Source of the DNA: Scopulibacillus daqui
GTDB taxonomy: Bacteria > Bacillota > Bacilli > Bacillales > Sporolactobacillaceae
Length of the DNA: 62,927 bases
Direction: 5' to 3'
Assembly: GCF_016908855.1 (NCBI RefSeq)
Contig: NZ_JAFBER010000019.1
Location: 1 to 62,927 of the forward strand
Shown here: in pieces, positions 56,340 to 62,927 of the stretch
Layout of the letters: each line of letters begins with the position of its first letter
Position numbering within the stretch: the stretch's first letter is position 1
Made by a program: the position numbers and the translations under genes
The notes under the pieces: generated by a model
Databases searched by the model: none
The model's input: only the letters and a program-made list of their open reading frames with translations
Told to the model about the DNA's origin: nothing

Positions 56340-57115
56340 AACAGCATCACCAAAGCCCCCAGCAAACCTCCAAAAAGGGAGGAAAGGAAATTAACAAAAC
56401 CGTTTGTCATCCAATAGTATCCATGCTGCCATTCTGTTTTCATATTGCAATGAACCGGCTGATCCGTATAAGAAGAGCACTTGCGGCAATAATATTGCGC
56501 TTGCAGCCATGCGCCAAGAAATGTGTCTAATAAATTGCCTAAATAGCCTGCGGCTGTAAATAAAATAATATAAAACAAAAAATGGTTCATTCCTATACTT
56601 GATAACCAAACAGCCGATATCAGAGCAATGGCAAATGAACCAATGACAGAGGCTGTTGTTCCTCTGATCGTTACAGCACCTGATAACCCCCCGGTCACCC
56701 TTCGTTTTAATCTAAAATGAAACGGCCTCTCACGACTTGTCTTGCCGATCTCTGAAGCCCATGTATCTGAAGCGGCTTCAACAATCCCCCCTATAAAAAC
56801 ACCATACCAGACTTGTGAGGGATGAAGCAGAAACAGTACAGCAGCTATAAATGGAATCCCGCCATTAGCGGCCACTTGCCAAATCGTTCTTTTCGGTTTT
56901 TCGAATTTATGACTCGTTTTTAGAGCACTTCCGATCAGACTCGATGAAATAAAGAAAACAAAAATGATCGCGAGTCCCGGCAAACCAAATGCCAGGATAA
57001 TCGTGATTCCAATCACCGTCATCCCTGCTGCACCTGCCAATGTCAATAGATCTTTCTTATATGACATCCATCCTGCAGCTGCTAAGACAATAAAATATAA
57101 ACTAATCATGAACAT
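56336..57115 (-). CDS. DUF92 membrane protein (prenol kinase-like)
   Basis: 259 aa, six membrane segments. DUF92 signatures: GGIPFIAAVLF, DTWASEIGKTS (ASEIG), GGLSGAVTIRGTTASVIGS and GYLGNLLDTFLGA. Plant members phosphorylate phytol; the bacterial role is unknown. Overlaps yqgN by ten bases. Confidence 0.82.
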   Translation of the reverse strand: MFMISLYFIVLAAAGWMSYKKDLLTLAGAAGMTVIGITIILAFGLPGLAIIFVFFISSSLIGSALKTSHKFEKPKRTIWQVAANGGIPFIAAVLFLLHPSQVWYGVFIGGIVEAASDTWASEIGKTSRERPFHFRLKRRVTGGLSGAVTIRGTTASVIGSFAIALISAVWLSSIGMNHFLFYIILFTAAGYLGNLLDTFLGAWLQAQYYCRKCSSYTDQPVHCNMKTEWQHGYYWMTNGFVNFLSSLFGGLLGALVMLL

Positions 57116-57672
57116 GACATCACATAAGTCGGCGTCACAATTTTTTGGACAGGCATGTCATGCGGCTCTTTCGGGATGTTTTCTTTAATTTGAACATCGA
57201 GCGCGAGGGATATTGTATTCCCATTATAACCCTCTAAAAACCGGTCATAATAGCCGCCGCCAAACCCTATCCTGTACCCTGCTTGATCAAAAACTAAGCC
57301 GGGAACGACAACTAGATTTAGTTTTTCTTTCCTTACAGCAGCTGTTTTGTCCTCAATAGGCTCCAGCAATCCGTAATAAACCGTTTCTAATTGGTCATAT
57401 GAAGTGATTTGTCTAAATACCATTTGCTTAGACCTTGGCAAGCATTTCGGGACAACAACTATTTTTCCTTCTTGCCACGCCGCCTCTATTATTGGCCGAG
57501 TTTGAATTTCCCTGTCTCTTGATATAGTCAAGCCAATGACCTTAGCATGCCGCCATTCATCTTGCTTAATAAGATTGTTTTTAATGGCAAGGCAGTCATT
57601 TTTAAAGTCTTGATCTGATAGTTGTTTTAAAGCTGTTAATGTTTCTTTTCGCAATCTCGTCTTCTCGTTCAT
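57106..57672 (-). CDS. yqgN: 5-formyltetrahydrofolate cyclo-ligase
   Basis: 188 aa from ATG 57672 (GGGG before it; longer frame to 57711 not needed). N-terminal KTRLRKETL Mg-ATP motif, and PGLVFDQAGYRIGFGGGYYDRFL. Converts 5-formyl-THF to methenyl-THF. The length is close to B. subtilis YqgN (187 aa). Confidence 0.93.
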   Translation of the reverse strand: MNEKTRLRKETLTALKQLSDQDFKNDCLAIKNNLIKQDEWRHAKVIGLTISRDREIQTRPIIEAAWQEGKIVVVPKCLPRSKQMVFRQITSYDQLETVYYGLLEPIEDKTAAVRKEKLNLVVVPGLVFDQAGYRIGFGGGYYDRFLEGYNGNTISLALDVQIKENIPKEPHDMPVQKIVTPTYVMSCS

Positions 57673-57861
57673 CACACATCCCCTTATCTTCTGATTGACT
57701 CCTCTATTCAAAATTAATCTTTACCATGCGCCATTGTCAAATTAATGGTTTCCGCTTTAATACTAGAATGCGGTCTATTCTTTGGAAAATAAGCGCATTG
57801 CCCTATCAAATAAAAGATTTAATACATAGAGTATCATATGCTTCCTACAGGGGGTGAGATA

Positions 57862-57996
57862 ATGGGCTTCTTTGGCGGCTACGGCAGATGCGGATGCGGC
57901 TATAGCTACGCTGGCTACGGCTACGGCGGCGGATTTGCATTAATCGTCGTTCTCTTTATCTTGTTAATTATTGTTGGTGCAGCTTACGTTTATTAA
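57862..57996 (+). CDS. YjcZ-family sporulation-associated small protein
   Basis: 44 aa. N-terminal half rich in Gly, Tyr and Cys ([13 protein letters not shown]), then one membrane segment ([18 protein letters not shown]), the YjcZ/YvrJ-type layout seen in Bacillus spores. GGGGGTGAG precedes the ATG. Followed by a very strong terminator. Confidence 0.85.
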   Translation: MGFFGGYGRCGCGYSYAGYGYGGGFALIVVLFILLIIVGAAYVY

Positions 57997-58046
57997 TTTA
58001 GAAGATGCCTGGCATTTCTTAGAATGTTCCCATGGCATACAATATA

Positions 58047-58093
58047 TCAATCATTAAAAGGCGCCCTTCAACAGGGCGCCTTTTAATGATTGA
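58047..58093. terminator. Very strong terminator after YjcZ-like gene
   Basis: A 21-bp perfect stem with a 5-base loop (core AAAAGGCGCCCT). It lies between the YjcZ-like gene and the converging rpmG. Confidence 0.92.
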
Positions 58094-58139
58094 CAAAAAT
58101 AAACGCCGAGTCCACATACATTCGGCGTTAATATTTTAA

Positions 58140-58289
58140 TTATTTTGTTTCGCGATGAAGCGTATGTTTTTTGCAACGCGGACAATATTTCATTAATTCG
58201 ATGCGTTCAGGATTTTTACGTTTATTTTTTGTCGTAATGTAGTTACGATCGCGAGTTTCAGTACATTCAAGTGTTACTTGTACGCGCAT
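58140..58289 (-). CDS. rpmG: 50S ribosomal protein L33
   Basis: 49 aa from ATG 58289 (GGAGGG before it; a longer frame to 58346 is not likely). Typical [35 protein letters not shown]. It keeps a CPRC pair but only a single Cys in ECTETRDRN, so the four-Cys zinc site is incomplete. Confidence 0.95.
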   Translation of the reverse strand: MRVQVTLECTETRDRNYITTKNKRKNPERIELMKYCPRCKKHTLHRETK

Positions 58290-58544
58290 GTGTATCCCTC
58301 CAATACTATGATTGTCATTGCAATAAGCACTATATGATTTTATCAAATAAAAAGATTTCCTTCAAGCTGAAAATAAGCCATAGGCAAAACTTCTGAAACC
58401 ATGAGGCAATCGGTTATATTAACTGACAGAGGATGCGGCCGGCATTTTTTGAGAAATATCTCCAGTTTTCGACCGTTCCCCCTTTTTCATACGGCTAACT
58501 TATGATATAAGTAATGAGTAGACCGAAATATTAGGAGGCGTAGT

Positions 58545-58742
58545 ATGGGTTATTTAATATTAGTTCTTGTCGTCATTGGTCTCGTCATTCTAATTGTTTC
58601 TTTTTTCAAGGAAGACAGCTTTAAGCAATTAGAAGACCAAATTGAAAATACCTCTGTTGGAATGATACAAGAACTTAATCAAGTAAAGAAAAAAGTTCGG
58701 ATTTTAGAAAAAGAACTATTAATCGAAGATCGCGAAAGATAA
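58545..58742 (+). CDS. Small membrane protein with coiled coil
   Basis: 65 aa. N-terminal membrane segment (about 3-22) and a charged coiled-coil (FKQLEDQIENTSVG... VKKKVRILEKEL). AGGAGGCGTAGT precedes the ATG. In line with the next gene by twelve bases; probably yqzD-type partner, which is inference. Confidence 0.65.
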   Translation: MGYLILVLVVIGLVILIVSFFKEDSFKQLEDQIENTSVGMIQELNQVKKKVRILEKELLIEDRER

Positions 58743-58754
58743 AGGTGATTATTT

Positions 58755-59195
58755 ATGACAAAAAGAGGCATGCGGGGCTTTGCTGCAGGGATGCTTGTCG
58801 CTTGCGGCATTATAGCCTTCTTTTACTATCAGATTTTCCAACCGGCAAACGGCGGAAAAACAAACTCAAGCGAAACATTAACATCGAAAAATGTTCATAA
58901 ATTTTTACTTGATCATCATTTAGTTGCTGTTGACCAGAAAGAATATCATCATTTGCAGAAATCTAAACCTCACAAGAACAATAAAGTGATTTACCGGACG
59001 AGACTATACATAACATCAGGCATGTCAACTGAGGATATTGCCGGCAATCTACAGGAATTTAAAATCATAAAAAATAAAAAAGACTTTCTTAAATATCTCA
59101 AAGAGCACAATCTAGAAGAAAAGATACAACCCGGCCATTATGATCTCGGCAACAATATGTCTTTAGCAGAAATCGTCAATAAAATAACCACGTAA
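58755..59195 (+). CDS. YceG/MltG-like membrane protein
   Basis: 146 aa. One N-terminal membrane segment (about 8-27) and a C-terminal part with a LysM-like/YceG N-terminal pattern (YITSGMSTEDIAGNLQEFKII ... IQPGHYDLGNNMSLAEIVNKI). It lacks the catalytic transglycosylase domain of MltG, so it is a short relative, as in B. subtilis YqzC near pbpA. It faces pbpA convergently. Confidence 0.72.
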   Translation: MTKRGMRGFAAGMLVACGIIAFFYYQIFQPANGGKTNSSETLTSKNVHKFLLDHHLVAVDQKEYHHLQKSKPHKNNKVIYRTRLYITSGMSTEDIAGNLQEFKIIKNKKDFLKYLKEHNLEEKIQPGHYDLGNNMSLAEIVNKITT

Positions 59196-59245
59196 ATGTT
59201 AAGAAACAGCTGTATTTGATGACTGGAAAACATGAAATAAACAAA

Positions 59246-59269
59246 CGCCCGCTTAGTGATAAGCGGGCG
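59246..59269. terminator. Terminator between MltG-like gene and pbpA
   Basis: CGCCCGCTTA and TAAGCGGGCG around a 4-base loop, with T-rich sides; converging genes share it. Confidence 0.9.
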
Positions 59270-59278
59270 ATTTGTTAT

Positions 59279-61306
59279 TTAAGATGATTGATTTTTGCTT
59301 CCTTTTTTTTGAAGGTCGAAATAATCATCAATAGCATCTTTTGCGATGTCTAAGTTAATTTCTGCCGTCTTAATATTTGGAACCACAACTGCGACAGCAA
59401 CTTCCGGATTTTTGGACGGTGCATAAGCTACAGCCGTCTTATTATAAAGATTCGGGTCTTTTTCTACGTCAATTTGCGCTGTACCTGTTTTGGCTGAAAT
59501 ATCGTGCGGATCAGATCCTAATTTTGCGCCAGTCCCTTGCGGGGAATGGGTAACCAAATGAAGACCTTCGTGTATCGTATCTAATTGCTCCTGAGTATTA
59601 TTAATGTGATTTAATACTTTTGGATCATAATTATAAATTTCCGGCCCCAGCTGATCAGGGTCTTTTCCAGGTGCATGAATTGATTCAAGAAAATGCGGCG
59701 CAACCCGGTTTCCGCCATTAGCAATCGTTGAAATATATTGAGCCAGCTGCAGCGGTGTATAAGTATCAAATTGTCCGATGGCAAACTGCATAATCTTACC
59801 TGGCTCTTCCGGAATACCGCCCGTATAGCCGATGCTTTCATATGGCAAATCAACACCGGTATTTACACCTAATCCAAATTGGCTGTATACCTGTCTCAAT
59901 TCTTCAAAGGCTTTCTTATAACGGTCATTATAGAAAACGCGTACGTTGTAGCCGTTGCCGTTATTAGAGAACTGGAAGCCGGCCATTTTACCTGCTATTG
60001 TACCCATATAGATGTTAGAAGAATGTTCCAAAGCTGTTGCGGCGTCAACATAGCCGATGTTAGGCTTAAATGATTTAAAGGTGCCTCCGCCTTTAAAATG
60101 AATCGGCATATCCATGATCGTACCAGGCAAAGCATTATATTGGTAACCAGCCGAAACAGTTGCACCTTTAACAGCTGATCCAACCTGGAACGAACTTAGT
60201 GCTGTTTTATAAGATGTATCATCGAATTTTCCTGTTTTCGGATTATATGTTCGGCCTACCAGCGCAAGCAGCGCACCCGTTTTCGGATTTGTCACAACAG
60301 CATACGCACTGTCTGTACCTGCATACTGTGAATAAGCCTGCATAATATGTTTTTCCATCTGCTTGCCTAATTTGTCTTCGAGATCACTGTTGATCGTCAG
60401 TTGAATGTCATCACCCCGACGTCCTTCAGTTTTCTTAGGGGTATCGATTGGGTGATTATTTTTTGTCGTAAAGTCGAGGATCGTCGGTATACCGCGCAAG
60501 GCGTTTTCATATTGTTCTTCTAAATTGCTGACCCCTACTTTTGAGTTGCGGTTATAACCCTCAGCCAAGTATTGATCAAGTTTTTCTTGAGGAATATCAC
60601 TTACTTTTCCAAGGTAAAAACGATTTCCGTTCGGATAATCTCTTGTTGAATCCACAGAGGTTTCAATCATGCCGTCGAATTCATTTAAATGCTCGCCTAT
60701 AAGCGCTAATTCCTTTTCACTTAGTCCTTTTTTAATCGTATGCGGATTTAAAGTAGTCGATTGATCGAGTTCATGTTTAATCGCAATAACCTGCATTTCC
60801 TCTTTGGTGATCGACGACAGGTCTTTTTTAGTAATTTTATCTAAAAGCGCATTATATTCTTTCTGCGGATCTTCTTTATATTTGTTCTGTTCACTTTTCG
60901 TGAGCTTTTCATCATAGGCATTCTTATGGGTAAGAATCCAGTAATCTTTCATATCACGTTCAGTAACTTTCTTTGTGTCCATTGTTATATACTTGGAAAG
61001 CTTACGGGCAATTTTCAAATTATCTTCGCTGGAAGTGCCCGGATGCCTAATATATACAACAGCCATCTCCGCTTTATTTCCGGCTAGAACCTTGCCGTTT
61101 GTATCAACAATTTTCCCCCTCGGCGAATCCAGCTTCGCCTTAACATGCTGTGTTTTTTCGAGTTCGTGCTTATAATCTTCGCCCTTAACAATTTGGACAA
61201 CGCCAAGTCGTAAGATTAAAATTGAAAAGGCCAAAAACACCGAAAGAAACAGCATATTCAAACGAAAAGGAAGATTGCTTCTGCCTCTCTTTTTATCTTT
61301 CCCCAT
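59279..61306 (-). CDS. pbpA: Penicillin-binding protein 2A-type transpeptidase
   Basis: 675 aa from ATG 61306 (GGAG eight bases before; GTG 61315 also in frame). One N-terminal membrane segment (about 20-40), PBP dimer domain, transpeptidase domain with SAVK (active Ser), SSN (EHSSNIYM) and KTGTAQ. Class B, elongation-type peptidoglycan transpeptidase. Adjacent to yqgE, the B. subtilis order. Confidence 0.93.
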   Translation of the reverse strand: MGKDKKRGRSNLPFRLNMLFLSVFLAFSILILRLGVVQIVKGEDYKHELEKTQHVKAKLDSPRGKIVDTNGKVLAGNKAEMAVVYIRHPGTSSEDNLKIARKLSKYITMDTKKVTERDMKDYWILTHKNAYDEKLTKSEQNKYKEDPQKEYNALLDKITKKDLSSITKEEMQVIAIKHELDQSTTLNPHTIKKGLSEKELALIGEHLNEFDGMIETSVDSTRDYPNGNRFYLGKVSDIPQEKLDQYLAEGYNRNSKVGVSNLEEQYENALRGIPTILDFTTKNNHPIDTPKKTEGRRGDDIQLTINSDLEDKLGKQMEKHIMQAYSQYAGTDSAYAVVTNPKTGALLALVGRTYNPKTGKFDDTSYKTALSSFQVGSAVKGATVSAGYQYNALPGTIMDMPIHFKGGGTFKSFKPNIGYVDAATALEHSSNIYMGTIAGKMAGFQFSNNGNGYNVRVFYNDRYKKAFEELRQVYSQFGLGVNTGVDLPYESIGYTGGIPEEPGKIMQFAIGQFDTYTPLQLAQYISTIANGGNRVAPHFLESIHAPGKDPDQLGPEIYNYDPKVLNHINNTQEQLDTIHEGLHLVTHSPQGTGAKLGSDPHDISAKTGTAQIDVEKDPNLYNKTAVAYAPSKNPEVAVAVVVPNIKTAEINLDIAKDAIDDYFDLQKKGSKNQSS

Positions 61307-61429
61307 CCAATTCACTCCATCACGTGTTAACGATTGTTGTACTCTCCCAAAAATAAGACACCTTGTCGTTTGATGTCTTATATTTCGCTGTTCCTATTTT
61401 ACTTTAGTTTAAAATGACTTGTCAAAGCT

Positions 61430-62713
61430 TTATACAGTCGAACCGCTTTCTCCATCGCGAATTTTCTTTGGCGAATCAGCCGTTAGTTGTTTTGAACTGT
61501 CATTTGTTAAATTTATGTGACGTATCCAAAAGTAAACCATTGGATGGCCCAACCCAATGATTAACAATAAGCAGCGTAATCCTTGTTCATCTTTAAATAA
61601 TAATACAGCCGCCAAAAACAATAGAATTGAGGTGATTCGTCCGCTGTTATAAAAAATTTCCCGAACAACGACATACTCTATTCTCATAGATGCTGAACGC
61701 CACCCTTTGCCAATAACATCAAATGTCAACGATCCGTACGGGACAACAAGGGCAGGATAAGCTAAGGCAATTAAAACGGCATAGATCATTAAATTTTTAT
61801 AATTCAAATGAAAAATAAGCAAAAAAATAGCCGCATAAAGAACTAGTCCGCTGCACAAAATCGCTTGAATCCTCTTATCTGGTTTAATCAGCCTTGAAAC
61901 CAAATAGTAGCTGATCAGCATGACGCCGGATTCAACAAAGCTGTAGGCACCTAATGACATTTCGCTTTTAGTTGTAATAAATACCCAAATCACAATAATA
62001 AAAGAAAAAGTACCTTCTCTGCAACCTTGAAAAAAGTGTGCATTAAGGATGTACTTCCAATTATCGTTATTTTGCCGCTCTTTTAAAATGCGTTTAATTT
62101 GAAACTCGCCTTTGGCATGTCTTCTTTTTATAAAAAAACTTACCGCAACAGCACAGGTAAACAAAAATAAAGAGATTGCAAAAATGACTTTATAACCTAT
62201 TTCGTCAACCATGGAAGAAATAATCCAACCGGCTGTTAAAGGCCCAGCCATACCAGCCAATGATGATAGCAGACCTAAAAATCCATTAAAAAAATCCCTC
62301 GTCTTTGGCTCTGTAATTTCAAATATCAAAACATTAAATGCCAGCCAATAAAACCCGAATCCAATGCCGATTAAGGCGCCTAATAAAAGCAAAAACTGTT
62401 TGGCATGATTCCCCAAAAGCAATACCGTGATAAAAAAAACCGCCAACGAAATGACACCAAGCCTCATGACAATGACACGGTCAATTTTTTTTGCCCATCG
62501 GCCGGCAATAATAAAAGTCAAAGGCTGAAATATGACGATCATTAAATTATATAAGCCAATATCAATCAAACTTTTCGATTGCTTCCAAATGTATACATTC
62601 ACGAAAGTATTAGAAAGAGCAATACTCAAATAGTACAGACCGCCAATGAGCAATAAAAGTAAGAGATCTTTTGGAATCTTTTCTTTCCCGGTTATTTTGC
62701 TTAAAACGCTCAT
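61430..62713 (-). CDS. yqgE: MFS transporter YqgE
   Basis: 427 aa with 12 predicted membrane segments. MFS-type AGRWAKKIDRVIVMRLG between segments 2 and 3. Substrate unknown. AAGGGAGG precedes the ATG. Adjacent to pbpA. Confidence 0.88.
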   Translation of the reverse strand: MSVLSKITGKEKIPKDLLLLLLIGGLYYLSIALSNTFVNVYIWKQSKSLIDIGLYNLMIVIFQPLTFIIAGRWAKKIDRVIVMRLGVISLAVFFITVLLLGNHAKQFLLLLGALIGIGFGFYWLAFNVLIFEITEPKTRDFFNGFLGLLSSLAGMAGPLTAGWIISSMVDEIGYKVIFAISLFLFTCAVAVSFFIKRRHAKGEFQIKRILKERQNNDNWKYILNAHFFQGCREGTFSFIIVIWVFITTKSEMSLGAYSFVESGVMLISYYLVSRLIKPDKRIQAILCSGLVLYAAIFLLIFHLNYKNLMIYAVLIALAYPALVVPYGSLTFDVIGKGWRSASMRIEYVVVREIFYNSGRITSILLFLAAVLLFKDEQGLRCLLLIIGLGHPMVYFWIRHINLTNDSSKQLTADSPKKIRDGESGSTV

Positions 62714-62781
62714 CTTCCTAACCTCCCTTACTTTTGGACAATGTTAGTGTGTGTAATTGCCTCCCCGTTATTCGAAAGACA

Positions 62782-62805
62782 AAAGCCCGCCAGCCGGCGA
62801 GCTTT
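62782..62805. terminator. Hairpin upstream of yqgE
   Basis: AAAGC-c-CGCC and GGCG-a-GCTTT arms with one mismatch. It may end a transcript coming from the right, now cut by the insertion sequence. Confidence 0.55.
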
Positions 62806-62838
62806 CATTCCGCAAATAAAAAAAGCCCGCATTGGTGG

Positions 62839-62927
62839 TGACCCCCAAAAGTTAGAGTTTTAATTATGTAGCTGTTTGGCTGGTTTGAGCTCGGTATTGT
62901 ACTGGGCTTAAACCAGCCAATTTTACT
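62839..62927 (-). mobile_element. IS3-family element, right end (partial)
   Basis: The terminus TGACCCCCAAAAGTTAGAG begins at 62839 and is the terminal repeat type of IS3-family, IS150-group elements. The transposase reads towards it and stops 25 bases inside. The rest lies beyond the window, so target duplication and left end cannot be seen. Confidence 0.85.
62864..62927 (-). CDS. IS3-family transposase OrfB, C-terminal end (partial)
   Basis: The last 20 codons before TAA encode KLAGLSPVQYRAQTSQTA-type residues, the usual end of IS150-group OrfB integrase-like transposase. The catalytic DDE core would lie outside the window. Confidence 0.88.
   Translation of the reverse strand, partial: VKLAGLSPVQYRAQTSQTAT

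Overview
The window is a chromosomal segment of an endospore-forming member of the Bacillaceae with moderately low GC. It carries spo0A, spoIVB, the whole spoIIIAA-AH operon and the comGA-GG competence operon. Its gene order closely follows the B. subtilis spo0A-to-pbpA region: the yqx, yqi, yqh, yqg and com gene blocks are in the same order and orientation. Two features point away from B. subtilis itself. One is an OLE (ornate, large, extremophilic) RNA next to its partner gene oapA, a pairing known from extremophilic and often alkaliphilic, thermophilic or anaerobic Bacillota. The other is a class II (adenosylcobalamin-dependent) ribonucleotide reductase. The genus cannot be fixed from the sequence alone.

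Layout. 1-4.6 kb is accessory: a multicopper oxidase lipoprotein, an orphan AraC-type regulator with a degenerate receiver, and an island with a membrane protein (probably frame-disrupted in its tail) and a DUF4176 protein. 4.6-7.3 kb is an acyl-CoA module (SDR reductase, two hot-dog dehydratase-like proteins, a thioesterase, the remnant of what looks like an enoyl-CoA hydratase, and a TetR-like operator). 8.0-22.7 kb, all on the minus strand, is the core block accB-accC-yqhY, nusB-folD-xseA-xseB-ispA-[OLE RNA]-oapA-dxs-tlyA, recN, spoIVB, spo0A. 22.8-28.9 kb holds spoIIIA and efp. 29.2-36.6 kb holds yqhR, yqhQ, yqhP, yqhO, mntR, nrdJ and yqhL. 36.7-43.5 kb is the glycine cleavage operon under a tandem glycine riboswitch with a visible terminator switch, plus yqhH-yqhG. 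43.6-49.5 kb holds moaA, yqzE, aroK and comG. 49.7-62.7 kb is the yqg block (yqgY, a methyltransferase, yqgX, yqgW, yqgT, glcK, mobA, a DUF92 protein, yqgN, rpmG, an MltG-like protein, pbpA, yqgE) with several small or unknown genes. The window ends inside an IS3-family element.

How the genes work together. The dxs/ispA genes supply isoprenoid precursors and are cotranscribed with DNA-repair and one-carbon genes around OLE/OapA. The sporulation genes form the SpoIIIA channel and the SpoIVB signal. nrdJ has two NrdR boxes three helical turns apart, and spo0A has nearby 0A boxes. Compared with B. subtilis, ahrC, aroQ/papA, lipM, sinIR/tasA and yqgQ/gluP are missing from their usual places.

The strongest item for follow-up is the OLE RNA/oapA locus: an RNA of about 590 nt with its own promoter and an 8-bp pairing between its ends. 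Others are the frameshifted membrane protein with a basic tail, the SpoIIIAE start with a good ribosome site but an ATC codon, and several unannotated small genes.
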